A stretch of 64,000 nt of DNA, taken from positions 10,553,001-10,617,000 of the forward strand of contig NZ_CP095481.1 of the NCBI RefSeq assembly GCF_023023025.1. Reading direction: 5' to 3'. Both the position numbers and the translations under genes were made by a program. Origin of the DNA: Amycolatopsis sp. WQ 127309. GTDB lineage: Bacteria > Actinomycetota > Actinomycetes > Mycobacteriales > Pseudonocardiaceae. How positions within the stretch are numbered: position 1 is the stretch's first letter; every line of letters starts with the position of its first letter. This document shows, piece by piece, positions 35,162-48,074 of the stretch. The notes beneath the pieces are model-generated. The model saw nothing but the letters and a program-made list of their open reading frames with translations. It was not told the origin of the DNA and ran no database searches.

Positions 35162-36817
35162 TCAGCCGCCGCCGGCTATGCGGCTCAAGGCTCCGAAGAA
35201 CACTTCCGTGATCTTCATCGGGTCGGTGGCCACGAACGCGCTGCCGCCCGTGGCTTTCGTGAGGTCGTCCAGCTCCGTCTTGTCCGCGTCCGGGCCGACG
35301 CCCACGCCGATCAGCGGGATCGGGCGTCGCTTGTCCTGCAGTTTTCCCAGCTCCGTCAGCAGGTCCGCGCGGTTGATGCCCTTCGGGTCCTCGTTGCGGC
35401 CGTCCGTCACGACGATCACCAGGTTCAGCCGGCCGGGCTCCCACTCGCGACGCGCGGTGCGGTAGGTCTCCAGCACGCTGTCGTAGAGGCCCGTCCCGCC
35501 GTCGGCGGTGGCCTTCAGCTGGTTCAGCTTGTCGAGCGCGCCGCTGGCCAGGTGCTGGGCGACCGGTGCCATCGGGAGGATCTCGCGGTAGTCCTTGTCG
35601 CCGTCCAGGCGGGTCGAGAACTCCAGCATCCGCAGCTGGGTCGTCGGCTTGAACAGGTGCAACGCCTTCGCCGTGGCCTCGGTGGTCAGCTGCATCCGGT
35701 TCAGCCCGGTGCCCGGCACCTGCGCGTTCATCGAACCGGAGACGTCGAGCAGCACCTGCACCCGCGCGCTCAGGTTGATGCCGGCCCACTGGTTGAGCAG
35801 GTAGTCGACGTCGACGGCGTCCGGCATGCCGAGCGTCCGGAAGCCCGTCGGTGACACGCGCGGGTCGTCCGCGTGCCCGCGCAGCGCCTGGCCGCCCGCG
35901 GCGCGCAGGCCCGTCTTCGCGATGGCGTCGCCGCCCGAGCCGTTGAGCATCGCCTCGCGCAGCTTGTCGACGATCGGGCGCTGCTCCGGCGCGATCCCGC
36001 CCAGCTCGGCGAACGGGTAGTCCAGCGTGGGCACCGCGGCCGAGTAGACGGCGACCAGCGGTGACGCCGCGTCCTCGACGTTGTGGCGCAGCAAGGAGTT
36101 CTCCGACACCGGGAACGCCGTCACCGAGCCCGTGCCGGCGCCGTCGCTCGACCCCGGCAGCCGCGCGATGAGGTCGTTCCCCTCGCCGAGCGTGTTCGTC
36201 GAGAACCGCCGCAGCTGGGCGATGTAGGCCGCCGCGGCGTCGGGGTTCGACCGCACGGTGGCCCGGATTCCGAACAGGGCCGCCGCACCGACGGCGTCGC
36301 GTGCCGGGTCGGGCATGCCGGTGACGATCCCCGCCGCGTCGGGCGCGAGGACGTCGGCCCAGCTCAAGGTGCGCGACGGCCAGCCGAGGCCCTTCGCCGC
36401 CGCTTCCGCGACCGCCAGCACCACTGGCGAGCTGGCCACCGACGCGCCGGTCTCGGGGACGTCGGCGGCGCCGAGCTGGTGGGCGCGGCGCAGCGCGAGG
36501 GTGGAGTCGGGCACCCAGACCTGCGGTCGCGGGGTGCCGTCGGACATCGCGAGCCGTTCGGCGGCCAGCGTCGCCTCCCGGGTCTGGACCTCGATGGCGT
36601 CGCAGCCGAGGTCGAGGCCCTGGACGACCAGCGACAGCGCGGGCGCGATGTCCGGGGACGCGGTGACCAGGACCTTCGCCGAGTGCTCGCAGGCCGGCGC
36701 GGATCGCACCACCGAGACGGTCACCCAGGCCGCGGCACCGAGGACGACCACGAGCCCGGTCGCCAGGGCGGGCACGAGCAAGCGGCGTCGTCGCCCGTCC
36801 GGCGAATGACGTCCCAT
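35162..36817 (-). CDS. Membrane-anchored substrate-binding/VWA protein
   Basis: 551 residues. One N-terminal membrane helix (about 12-34), then a periplasmic-binding-like domain (LVTASPDIAPALSLVVQGL) resembling extracellular solute-binding proteins, then a C-terminal von Willebrand A domain with the MIDAS motif DVSGSM at about residue 357, a TGLYD threonine and IVVTDGRNED. Such SBP-VWA fusions are common in actinobacteria; the ligand and partner are unknown. Ends at repeat array D. Confidence 0.85.
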   Translation of the reverse strand: MGRHSPDGRRRRLLVPALATGLVVVLGAAAWVTVSVVRSAPACEHSAKVLVTASPDIAPALSLVVQGLDLGCDAIEVQTREATLAAERLAMSDGTPRPQVWVPDSTLALRRAHQLGAADVPETGASVASSPVVLAVAEAAAKGLGWPSRTLSWADVLAPDAAGIVTGMPDPARDAVGAAALFGIRATVRSNPDAAAAYIAQLRRFSTNTLGEGNDLIARLPGSSDGAGTGSVTAFPVSENSLLRHNVEDAASPLVAVYSAAVPTLDYPFAELGGIAPEQRPIVDKLREAMLNGSGGDAIAKTGLRAAGGQALRGHADDPRVSPTGFRTLGMPDAVDVDYLLNQWAGINLSARVQVLLDVSGSMNAQVPGTGLNRMQLTTEATAKALHLFKPTTQLRMLEFSTRLDGDKDYREILPMAPVAQHLASGALDKLNQLKATADGGTGLYDSVLETYRTARREWEPGRLNLVIVVTDGRNEDPKGINRADLLTELGKLQDKRRPIPLIGVGVGPDADKTELDDLTKATGGSAFVATDPMKITEVFFGALSRIAGGG

Positions 36818-36902
36818 CGGCGCGGCCTCTCTTCCCGAGGCGGGTGAGACTCAAGGCTAGACCGCAGTCCACCGGCCGCACGTGGTCCGGACGGGCTAAG
36901 AA

Positions 36903-36949
36903 ACGCAGAACGCCTTCGCACTCCCGGAGGAGGCGAAGGCGTTCTGCGT
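36903..36949 (-). terminator. Terminator after rnj
   Basis: Perfect 17-base stem ACGCAGAACGCCTTCGC / GCGAAGGCGTTCTGCGT with a 13-base loop, 14 bases past the rnj stop and followed in that direction by TTTCTTAG. Confidence 0.9.
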
Positions 36950-36962
36950 ACTTTCGAAGGGT

Positions 36963-41263
<4,301 letters not shown>

Positions 41264-41341
41264 GGTGCTCCTTCAGGCGGCGGTCGCGCAGATGCTAGTC
41301 GGACCGCCGCGGAGCGCCTCGGGTTCCGCGCAATTCGTGAC

Positions 41342-41782
41342 TCAGCGAGCCGGGGCGTACCTTTCGCCGCGGTACGGGATCCAGCGGTAGCCCGGGGCGA
41401 AGTCGCTGAAGTCGGACCGCCGCCCGGCCGCGAACCAGATGTCCTCGCTGACCACGAGACCGGGCACGAGCGTCAGGTCCTGGGCCATGAGCTGGTCGTA
41501 GCTGCGCAGCTCGTCGGTCTTCGGACCGGCGAGGGCGTAGCGGTAGACCGGCGGTGCGGTCCGGAGCTGCCAGTAGAGCCGGCGCCCGGCCGCGGTGACG
41601 GCCGTCGCGTCCTCGTCGGACTCGACGCCGCGCTCGCCCACCCCCTCGGGTGCCACTCCGCACCACCAGCCGCCGTTGGCGGTGAAGATGCGCGAAGGCC
41701 AGCCCTCGAAGTGGCGCGCGAGATCCCGGGCGTGGGTCTCACGCCCCCCGCATTCGGCGTTGAGGGCGAAGATCCAGGCCAT
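41342..41782 (-). CDS. Conserved-looking protein of unknown function
   Basis: 146 residues, soluble, Trp/Tyr-rich, with no signal peptide. Features: MAWIFALNAECGGRETHARDL at the start and FAPGYRWIPYRGERY at the end. I do not recognise a family. ATG 41782 follows GGGAGG and lies 28 bases after the stop of the Nramp transporter on the same strand, so the two may be cotranscribed. Confidence 0.6.
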   Translation of the reverse strand: MAWIFALNAECGGRETHARDLARHFEGWPSRIFTANGGWWCGVAPEGVGERGVESDEDATAVTAAGRRLYWQLRTAPPVYRYALAGPKTDELRSYDQLMAQDLTLVPGLVVSEDIWFAAGRRSDFSDFAPGYRWIPYRGERYAPAR

Positions 41783-41809
41783 GGTCGCGGCCTCCCTGCT
41801 CGTGGGGTG

Positions 41810-43051
41810 TCAGCCGGTGAAGGTCAAGTAGATCAACACCAGGTTCAACGCGATGATGACCGCCGCGATCAGCGACGCCGCCACCGTTGTGAGGCGATGG
41901 TTGGCGTCCGCGCCCATCAGCTCGCGGTCGGCCGTCAGGCGGATCAGCGGTACCAGTGCGAACGGGATCCCGAACGACAGCACCACCTGCGAGACGACCA
42001 GCGCCGCGCTCGGGTCGGCACCGAGCGCGAGCACCACGATAGCCGGGGTGAGCGTGACCAGGCGGCGCAGGACCAGCGGAACCCGCTTGTGGAGCAGGCC
42101 CTGCATGATCATCGCGCCCGCGTACGCCCCGACGGACGTCGACGCGAGGCCGGAGGCGAGCAGGCCGATCGCGAACATCAGCGCGATGCCGGGGCCGAGG
42201 GCCTGGGCGACGGCGCCGTGCGCGCCCTCGATGCTGTCGACGCCCTCCTGGCCCTGCAGGTTCGTGGCCGCGAGCAGCAGCATGCCGAGGTTGACCGCGC
42301 CGGCCAGGAGCATCGCCAGGCCGACGTCGGCGCGGGTGGCGCGCAGCAGCCGGCGGCGGTTGCCGGCGTCCGCCCGGCCGTGGCGGTCGCGGACCAGGCC
42401 GGAGTGCAGGTAGACGGCGTGCGGCATGACCGTCGCGCCGAGCATCGCGGCGGCGATCAGCACGCTGCCGGAGCCCTCGAAGCGCGGGACCAGCCCGCCG
42501 AGCGTGCCCGACGCCGACGGCGGCTCGACGAACAGGCTGGCCAGGAAGCCGATCGCGATGACCAGCAGCAGGCCGGTGACGACGCGCTCGAACGTCCGCT
42601 GGCCGCCGCGGTCCTGCACGGCCAGCAGCGTCAGCGACACCGCGCCGGTGATCAGGCCGCCCACGACGAGCGGCAGGTCGAACAGCAGGTTGAGGGCGAT
42701 GGCGCCGCCGACGACCTCGGCCAGGTCGGTGGCGACGGCGACGACCTCGGCCTGCAGCCAGTACCCGATCCGGGCCGGGCGGGACAGCCGGGCGCGCAGG
42801 GCCTCCGGCAGGGACATCCCGCTGACCAGGCCGAGCTTCGCGGACAGGTACTGGACGAGCACGGCCATCAGGTTCGCGACGACGATCACCCAGACCAGCA
42901 GGTAGCCGTAGCGGGCGCCGGCGCTGATGTTGGCCGCGACGTTCCCGGGGTCGACGTAGGCGATCGCCGCGACGAACGCCGGGCCGAGCAGGGCCGAGCC
43001 CGTGCGCAGGCGCGACACCAGTTTCGGCCGGGCGGCCTCGGTCACAGCCAT
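41810..43051 (-). CDS. mntH: Nramp-family manganese/divalent metal transporter
   Basis: 413 residues with eleven membrane helices. The metal-binding motifs are D-P-G-N in IAYVDPGNVAANI (helix 1) and M-P-H in GATVMPHAVYLHSGL (helix 6). Proton-coupled uptake of Mn(II), possibly Fe(II). ATG 43051 follows GAGAGGCAGG; a longer frame upstream crosses the operator. A MntR/DtxR-type operator overlaps its promoter, supporting metal-controlled manganese import. Confidence 0.94.
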   Translation of the reverse strand: MAVTEAARPKLVSRLRTGSALLGPAFVAAIAYVDPGNVAANISAGARYGYLLVWVIVVANLMAVLVQYLSAKLGLVSGMSLPEALRARLSRPARIGYWLQAEVVAVATDLAEVVGGAIALNLLFDLPLVVGGLITGAVSLTLLAVQDRGGQRTFERVVTGLLLVIAIGFLASLFVEPPSASGTLGGLVPRFEGSGSVLIAAAMLGATVMPHAVYLHSGLVRDRHGRADAGNRRRLLRATRADVGLAMLLAGAVNLGMLLLAATNLQGQEGVDSIEGAHGAVAQALGPGIALMFAIGLLASGLASTSVGAYAGAMIMQGLLHKRVPLVLRRLVTLTPAIVVLALGADPSAALVVSQVVLSFGIPFALVPLIRLTADRELMGADANHRLTTVAASLIAAVIIALNLVLIYLTFTG

Positions 43052-43093
43052 GGCGCCTGCCTCTCGAACCGGATGTCGGGGACCCAAAACCGA

Positions 43094-43123
43094 AGTTTAG
43101 GCATGCCGAACTTTGCCTGACAA
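43094..43123 (-). promoter_or_regulatory. Promoter of the Nramp gene with a MntR/DtxR-like operator
   Basis: On the minus strand TTGTCA (43123-43118), an 18-base spacer and TAAACT (43099-43094) form a sigma-A promoter. An imperfect dyad TTTAGGC-AT-GCCGAAC (43096-43111) sits over the -10 and spacer and resembles DtxR/MntR-family boxes (TTAGG...CCTAA). Confidence 0.6.
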
Positions 43124-43167
43124 GGGTGATCGCTCCCACCTCGGTCACCCCCGGGTACCCCGAAAAG

Positions 43168-43218
43168 CCGTGAAGGCCTCCTTACCGGCCATAAGAGCCG
43201 GTAAGGAGGCCTTCACGG
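43168..43218. terminator. Long perfect hairpin after the ACT gene (family 4)
   Basis: A 22-base perfect stem starting CCGTGAAGGCCTCCTTACCGGC at 43168 and its complement at 43197-43218, with a 7-base loop CATAAGA. It lies 9 bases after the ACT-protein stop and shares its GAAGGCCTCC core with the hairpin after pnp. Confidence 0.85.
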
Positions 43219-43226
43219 ACAACGAG

Positions 43227-43625
43227 TCAGGGGTGGGCGACCTCGTGGCCGGACTCGCGCAGCGCCTTGACGGCGTGGTCGAGCTCGGTCGCGCGGACCA
43301 GGATGTGGTCGGTGTCGAACGTGGACATCGAGAACAGCGCGACACCGGCCGCGGCCAGCTCCGAGGCCAGCGCGGCGATGATGCCGGTGAGGGTGAACTC
43401 GAGCGGGCCGCGGACCGACAGCAGCCGCCAGCCGTCCTCCGCGGCCGAGCTGCCGGCCGGTTCGCGCCCGGCCGGGCAGATCACCGACAGTTCTTCGGGC
43501 GTCCGGGTCACCGAGACGAACGCGGGTTCGCCGGGAGCGAGCAGCTCCGCCGGCACCGGGGCGTCCGCGGGCAGCCGGACGACGGCGTACTCGCCGGGCC
43601 GGACGTCGATCGCGAGGCGTTTCAT
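43227..43625 (-). CDS. ACT-domain protein
   Basis: 132 residues. Two ACT-like beta-alpha-beta halves are suggested by YAVVRLPADAPVPAELLA with LSVICP, and RLLSVRGPLEFTLTGIIAAL with ALFSMSTFDTDHILV. ACT domains usually bind amino acids; this small class has no assigned function. ATG 43625 overlaps the thyX TGA (TGATG), so it is coupled to thyX. Confidence 0.8.
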   Translation of the reverse strand: MKRLAIDVRPGEYAVVRLPADAPVPAELLAPGEPAFVSVTRTPEELSVICPAGREPAGSSAAEDGWRLLSVRGPLEFTLTGIIAALASELAAAGVALFSMSTFDTDHILVRATELDHAVKALRESGHEVAHP

Positions 43626-44377
43626 CAGCCTTCGAGGACCTTCGGGCTCGTGGCGATCTCGGTGCCGTCGGGCAGGGTCGAGATGGTGAAGTCCGCGAAG
43701 ATGTTCGCCGCGGCCTTCTGCAGCTGCCGCAGGCACTCCACGGCCAGCTCGCGGATCTCGACGTCGGCGTGCTCGGTGGCGCGCATCGCGACGAAGTGGC
43801 GCCACGCGCGGTAGTTCCCGGTGACGACGATGCGGGTCTCGGTCGCGTTCGGCAGCACGGCGCGCGCGGCCTGGCGGGCCTGCTTGCGGCGCAGGGTCGC
43901 GCTCGGCACGTCGGCGAACTTCTCCTCGAGCCCGGCGAGCAGCTCGGTGTAGGCGTCGACGCTCGCCTGGGCCGCGGCGAGGAACTTCTCGTGCAGCGCC
44001 GGGTCGTTCGCGATCACCTCGGGCTCGACGAAGGCCGCGTTGCGCTCGGGCACGTACCGCTGCGAGAGCTGCGAGTACGAGAAGTGGCGGTGGCGGATCA
44101 GCTCGTGGGTCAGCGATCGCGAGATGCCGCTGATGTAGAAGCTGACGGAACCGTGCTCCAGCACCGAAAGGTGGCCGACGTCGATGATGTGCTCGATGTA
44201 GCCGGCGTTGGTCGCGGTGACCGGGTTCGGCTTCTTCCACGACTGGTAGCAGGCGCGCCCGGCGAACTCGGCGAGCGCCTGGCCGCCGTCCGCGTCGGTC
44301 GACCACGGCACGTCCTCAGGCGGGAAGAACTCCGTCTTCGCGATCAGCTGCACCTTGGGTGACACGGTTTCGGCCAC
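43625..44377 (-). CDS. thyX: Flavin-dependent thymidylate synthase ThyX
   Basis: 250 residues; methylates dUMP to dTMP using methylene-tetrahydrofolate and FAD/NADPH. The ThyX motif R-H-R-x7-S is at 95-105 ([14 protein letters not shown]). [26 protein letters not shown] leads into it. GTG 44377 follows AAGGAG at 8 bases. Next gene after the rnj-dapA block in the mycobacterial order. Confidence 0.97.
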   Translation of the reverse strand: MAETVSPKVQLIAKTEFFPPEDVPWSTDADGGQALAEFAGRACYQSWKKPNPVTATNAGYIEHIIDVGHLSVLEHGSVSFYISGISRSLTHELIRHRHFSYSQLSQRYVPERNAAFVEPEVIANDPALHEKFLAAAQASVDAYTELLAGLEEKFADVPSATLRRKQARQAARAVLPNATETRIVVTGNYRAWRHFVAMRATEHADVEIRELAVECLRQLQKAAANIFADFTISTLPDGTEIATSPKVLEG

Positions 44378-44458
44378 GTCCGCACTCCTTCTCCCGGCCC
44401 TGCTCCACGACTCCAGCGCAGCCTAACCGCGTGAGGGCGGCCACTCCCGGGCGACACA

Positions 44459-44524
44459 TGACACCAGCCTTGACACCGCGATCGCCTTGACCGATGTCAG
44501 AATTGACGTCATAGTGGTGTCATG
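44459..44524 (+). promoter_or_regulatory. Leaderless promoter with TGACA operator array
   Basis: TTGACC (44487-44492), 17 bases and CATAGT (44510-44515) place the start of transcription at the ATG itself. TGACA-type half-sites cluster here in both orientations: TGACACC 44459, TTGACACC 44470, TGTCA 44495, TGACGTCA 44504-44511 and GGTGTCA 44516-44522, the last touching the start codon. A ribbon-helix-helix protein, such as the one encoded downstream, would bind such arrays. Confidence 0.6.
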
Positions 44525-45058
44525 GACCTGACGCCGTACATCGCCAACCTCCGCGAGGACCTCGCGAACACGGCCTCCGCCGGGGATGAGCACACCCGGC
44601 GTGCGGCCGCCCTGCTGTCGGCCGCGCTCGAACCGGCGGTCCGCCTGACGCTGATGAACGCGCTCGCGGACCTCGCCGCCGAGGTCACCGCCAGCCTACC
44701 CGGCCAAGTCGTCGACGTCCGGCTCGACGGCCGCGACGTCCGCGTGGTCGTCACCGGCGCCGCGGAGGAACCGGCACCCCGGGCGACACCACGTGACACC
44801 ACACCACCACCACCGATCGACACCGGTGACATCACGCGCATCACGCTGCGGCTGGTCGACCAGATCAAGGGCCAGGCCGAGCGGGCCGCGCAGGCGCAGG
44901 GCGTCTCGCTGAACACCTTCGTCTCCCAGGCGGTCCAGGGCGCGCTGGGCCACGGCGGGCTCGGCGGCAGCGGCCTGGGCGGGCTGGGCGGCGGGCGCAA
45001 GCACCACTCCAAGAGCGACCAGAGCGGCTCCCGCCTGCACGGCTGGGTCGAGGGCTGA
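44522..45058 (+). CDS. Ribbon-helix-helix (HicB-like C-terminus) DNA-binding protein
   Basis: 178 residues. The N-terminal half (1-80) is helical then a beta strand pair (VVDVRLDGRDVRVVVTG). The second half has a ribbon-helix-helix: ITRITLRLVDQIKGQAERA followed by QGVSLNTFVSQAVQGAL (about 104-142). A Gly/His-rich tail follows. This layout is like HicB/CopG regulators, but no toxin gene is next to it; instead a DUF4097 protein follows in the same operon, 12 bases on. Likely autoregulated through the TGACA sites at its promoter. Confidence 0.8.
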   Translation: MDLTPYIANLREDLANTASAGDEHTRRAAALLSAALEPAVRLTLMNALADLAAEVTASLPGQVVDVRLDGRDVRVVVTGAAEEPAPRATPRDTTPPPPIDTGDITRITLRLVDQIKGQAERAAQAQGVSLNTFVSQAVQGALGHGGLGGSGLGGLGGGRKHHSKSDQSGSRLHGWVEG

Positions 45059-45070
45059 GGGGAAACGACC

Positions 45071-46072
45071 ATGAGCGAAGAGCAGACGACACCGAACGAA
45101 ACACCGCCCGCCTCGGAGGTTCCGGCCGACGAGACTCCTACCGAACAGGCCTCTGCTGAAGAGGCCCGCACCGACGAGACCACGGCCGACGGCTTGGTGC
45201 GCGTCCAGGAGTTCGAGGCCGGCGGGCCGCTCGAGCTGGACGTCGCCGTGACGATCGGGCGCGTGGAACTGGTGCTGGACCGCGAGTCCGGCGCCCGCGT
45301 CGAGCTGCGGCACGACCAGGGCGAGCAGCAGCCGTGGGTGGAGGGCGTCAACAACCTGCTGTCCTGGGTCGGCGAGCGCTTCGGCGACCAGCTGGGCGTC
45401 GACCCGACGGCCTCCCCCGCCGAAGCGGTGAAGCAGAGCCGGATCGAGAAGCTGGGCAACCGCCTGGTCGTCCAGGCGCCGAAGGCGTGGCAGCTGCGCA
45501 ACGTCGCGCTGTCGGTGACCGTGCACGCGCCGGCGGGTTCGCACGTCGAGGTGCGGGCGGGCGCGGCGGACGTCACCGTCGCCGGCTCGGCCGGGCGCGT
45601 CGACGTGCTGACCGGCTCCGGCGAGGTGAAGCTCGACCGGGCCGACGGCGCGGCGACCGTGCGCACCGGCAGCGGCGCCATCAAGCTCGGCCCGACGCTC
45701 GGCGGCCTGCAGCTGCGCAGCGGCAGCGGCAACGTCGAGGCGACGTCGCTGGCCGGCTCGGCGACGCTGGCGACCGGCACGGGCGACGTCTGGCTGGGCG
45801 CGGTGACCGGCGAGGTGATGGCCCGCACCGGCAGCGGCGACCTCTCGGTGGCCGACGCCGGCGCCGGCACGCTCGACCTGATCACCGGGTCCGGCGAGGT
45901 CCGCATCGGCATCCGCGGCGGCACGACCGCCGAGGTCGACCTGACCTCCAGCGGCGGCCGCGTCTCCAGTGAGCTGGACGTCGCCGGCGCCGCCCCCGCG
46001 GGCGGCGTGACGCTGAAGGTCCGCGCCCGCACGGGCTCCGGCAACGCCGTGGTGACGCGCGCGGCCGGCTGA
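45071..46072 (+). CDS. DUF4097 beta-helix protein
   Basis: 333 residues. A Glu/Thr-rich N-terminal tail, then a right-handed beta-helix-like repeat: TGSGEVKLD, TGSGAIKLG, SGSGNVEA, TGTGDVWLG, TGSGDLSVA, TGSGEVRIG at about 20-residue steps, the DUF4097 (adhesin-like) pattern. No signal peptide or membrane segment is seen, unlike most members. It lies 12 bases after the ribbon-helix-helix gene with a good site (GAGGGGAAACG), so it probably forms a regulator/effector pair. Role unknown. Confidence 0.85.
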   Translation: MSEEQTTPNETPPASEVPADETPTEQASAEEARTDETTADGLVRVQEFEAGGPLELDVAVTIGRVELVLDRESGARVELRHDQGEQQPWVEGVNNLLSWVGERFGDQLGVDPTASPAEAVKQSRIEKLGNRLVVQAPKAWQLRNVALSVTVHAPAGSHVEVRAGAADVTVAGSAGRVDVLTGSGEVKLDRADGAATVRTGSGAIKLGPTLGGLQLRSGSGNVEATSLAGSATLATGTGDVWLGAVTGEVMARTGSGDLSVADAGAGTLDLITGSGEVRIGIRGGTTAEVDLTSSGGRVSSELDVAGAAPAGGVTLKVRARTGSGNAVVTRAAG

Positions 46073-46083
46073 ATGAGGGGGTG

Positions 46084-46121
46084 ACGGGCCGTTCCCGGTG
46101 GGGGTACCGGGAACGGCCCGT
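46084..46121 (+). terminator. Terminator after the DUF4097 gene
   Basis: 16-base perfect stem ACGGGCCGTTCCCGGT / ACCGGGAACGGCCCGT, loop GGGGGT, followed by TTCTTC. The arm contains GAACGGCCCGTTC, the core of the 41-bp array at 31.7-32.4 kb. Confidence 0.85.
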
Positions 46122-46150
46122 TCTTCACGTCCGGGTGCCAGGATGGCGGC

Positions 46151-47233
46151 ATGACGGTGGAGACCGAGCGCGCGGTGTACCGGGCGCGGCTGCGCGGGTG
46201 CCTGCTGGGCGGCGCGATCGGCGACGCGCTGGGCAACCCGGTCGAGTTCCAGGCCCTCGCGGCGATCCGGCGGCCGGTCGGCCTGGTGGCGAACGCCGAG
46301 GGCGTCGCGGAGATCACCGACGACACGCAGATGACGCTGTTCAGCCTCGAAGGCTTCCACCGCGGCTGGGTCCGCGCGCAGGCGAAGGGCATCGGCGGCG
46401 CGCTGGCGCAGCTGGTGCACGACGCGTACCTGCGCTGGCTCGACACGCAGGAGCACCCGGCACCGCCACCCGCGGAAGACCGGCGGCACCGGGCCGGGCA
46501 GCTGCGGCTGGAGCCGTGGCTCTACGCGCGGCGGGCGCCGGGTTCGGCGTGTCTCTCCGGTCTTCGCGCGGCCTACACCCCGGACGCGTTCGCCGAGCCG
46601 GACGGCCGGCCGGGTCCGGTGAACCCGGACTCGAAGGGCTGCGGCACGGTGATGCGCTCGGCGCCGTTCGGGTTCGCCGGCGGCGCGCGGCACGCCTACG
46701 TCGTCGCGGCGAACTGCGCGCGGATCACCCACGGCCACCCGACCGGCTACCACGCGGCGGGCGCGTTCGCGGCGATGATCGCGTACCTGCTCGAAGGCGA
46801 GTCCCTGGAAGCGGCGGTGCTGCGGTCGATGCGGCTGCTCGCGCGCTACCCGGCGCACGAGGAGACGCTGGCCGCGTTGCGCCGGGCCCTGGAGCTGGCC
46901 GACGCGGGCGACGCGACGCCGGAGAAGGTGGAGTCCCTCGGCGGTGGCTGGGTGGCCGAAGAGGCGCTGGCGATCGCCGTCTACGCGGCGCTGGCGCCGG
47001 TGAGCGTGCCGGACGCGCACCCGGAGTCGACGTTCCGCGCCCGGCTCCGGCTGGCCGTCACGCACTCCGGGGACAGTGATTCGACGGGGTCGATCTGCGG
47101 AAACCTGCTCGGCGCACGGCACGGCGACGACGTGCTGCCGTGGGACTGGGTGTCCCTTGTGGAGGGTCGCGCGACGATCGCGCGGCTGGCGGACGACTTC
47201 GCGACGGAATCGGCGCAGGCGCGCGGGTACTAG
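46151..47233 (+). CDS. ADP-ribosylglycohydrolase family protein
   Basis: 360 residues. N-terminal GCLLGGAIGDALGNPVEF, the first metal motif TDDTQMT at residues 56-62 and the second, HSGDSDSTGSICGN at about 304-317, are the dinuclear Mg site of the DraG/ARH family. It removes ADP-ribose from proteins or small molecules. No ADP-ribosyltransferase is adjacent. CAGGAT (46139-46144) ends 6 bases before the ATG (leaderless type). Its 3' end overlaps the convergent hydrolase gene by 4 bases. Confidence 0.92.
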   Translation: MTVETERAVYRARLRGCLLGGAIGDALGNPVEFQALAAIRRPVGLVANAEGVAEITDDTQMTLFSLEGFHRGWVRAQAKGIGGALAQLVHDAYLRWLDTQEHPAPPPAEDRRHRAGQLRLEPWLYARRAPGSACLSGLRAAYTPDAFAEPDGRPGPVNPDSKGCGTVMRSAPFGFAGGARHAYVVAANCARITHGHPTGYHAAGAFAAMIAYLLEGESLEAAVLRSMRLLARYPAHEETLAALRRALELADAGDATPEKVESLGGGWVAEEALAIAVYAALAPVSVPDAHPESTFRARLRLAVTHSGDSDSTGSICGNLLGARHGDDVLPWDWVSLVEGRATIARLADDFATESAQARGY

Positions 47234-47883
47234 GCGAGGAACCCCGCGACCTCGGCGAGCCACTTCTCCGGCGCCCGCCGGTGGATGCGGTGACCGGCGT
47301 CGAGGGTCGTGACGACGGCGTCCGGCAGCGCTTGGGCCAGGAGCCCGTACCGCGACTGGTCGAGGTGGCTCGTCTCGCCGCCGGCGAGAATCAGCGCCGG
47401 GGCGGTGATCGACGGCAGCCCGGCCCACCACGCCTCTTGGGGTTCACGCAGCCCGGCGACGACGTCGCGCAGCATCCGCGGGTCGAACCGGCCGCGTCCC
47501 AGGAAAGCGAGCGCGCGCATCGCGAACCCGGCACGCTGCTGCCGGGCCGGCGGCGCGTCCTGGAGGTTTCGCCTCGGCACCGGCGGCTCTTCGAGCACCA
47601 GCCGCGTGACCCGGTCCGGCTGGGACGCGGCGACCATGCTCGCGGTGAAGGCGCCGAGCGAGTGCCCGACGAGCACGACCCGCTCCAGCGCCAGCCGGTC
47701 CAGCTCGGCGAGGACGGCGTCGCGGAAGGCCGTCAGCGGGTAGGCGCTTCGCCGAGGGGCGCCGCGATGGCCCGGCAACGTCGGGCAGTGCACGCGGTAG
47801 CCGAGTTCGGCCAGCCGCGGTGTCAGCTCCGCCCAGGTGCCCGGACCGCTGGCGGCGGCGTGCAGGCAGACGAGGTCGGTCAC
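47230..47883 (-). CDS. Alpha/beta hydrolase
   Basis: 217 residues. LVCLHAAASGPGTWAEL carries the oxyanion region, the nucleophile elbow is GHSLGAF (Ser about 75), and late PALILAGGETSHLD and AGHRIHR give the acid and catalytic His. Small esterase/lipase-like enzyme; substrate unknown. GTG 47883. It is divergent from the TetR gene 191 bases away, so it may be that regulator's target. Confidence 0.88.
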   Translation of the reverse strand: MTDLVCLHAAASGPGTWAELTPRLAELGYRVHCPTLPGHRGAPRRSAYPLTAFRDAVLAELDRLALERVVLVGHSLGAFTASMVAASQPDRVTRLVLEEPPVPRRNLQDAPPARQQRAGFAMRALAFLGRGRFDPRMLRDVVAGLREPQEAWWAGLPSITAPALILAGGETSHLDQSRYGLLAQALPDAVVTTLDAGHRIHRRAPEKWLAEVAGFLA

Positions 47884-48037
47884 GGTCTCCCCCTTTTGAA
47901 GTGACGGCGCGCATCCCGTGGCCGAGGCGGTGGGATGCGCGCCGTCGTCGCACCGATCGGCGGGAAAGTCCCCGGCACCAGCGCGGTGCCGCCCTCGCTT
48001 CCCCGGCCGGCTCGGTCCTCCCCTTGCGCCGCCGAAT

Positions 48038-48071
48038 ATAGCAACCGATCGGTCGTAAGTTAAAGTGCTAT
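48038..48071. promoter_or_regulatory. Candidate TetR operator
   Basis: Perfect palindrome ACCGATCGGT (48044-48053), typical of TetR-family operators, lies within flanking arms ATAGCA (48038-48043) and TGCTAT (48066-48071), just before the tetR ATG at 48075 and in the divergent control region. Confidence 0.55.
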
Positions 48072-48074
48072 CTC

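Noticed and set aside
44522..46072. Classical HicAB toxin-antitoxin module
   Set aside because: The first protein has a HicB-like DNA-binding end, but no HicA-sized RNase gene is adjacent; the partner is a DUF4097 protein.
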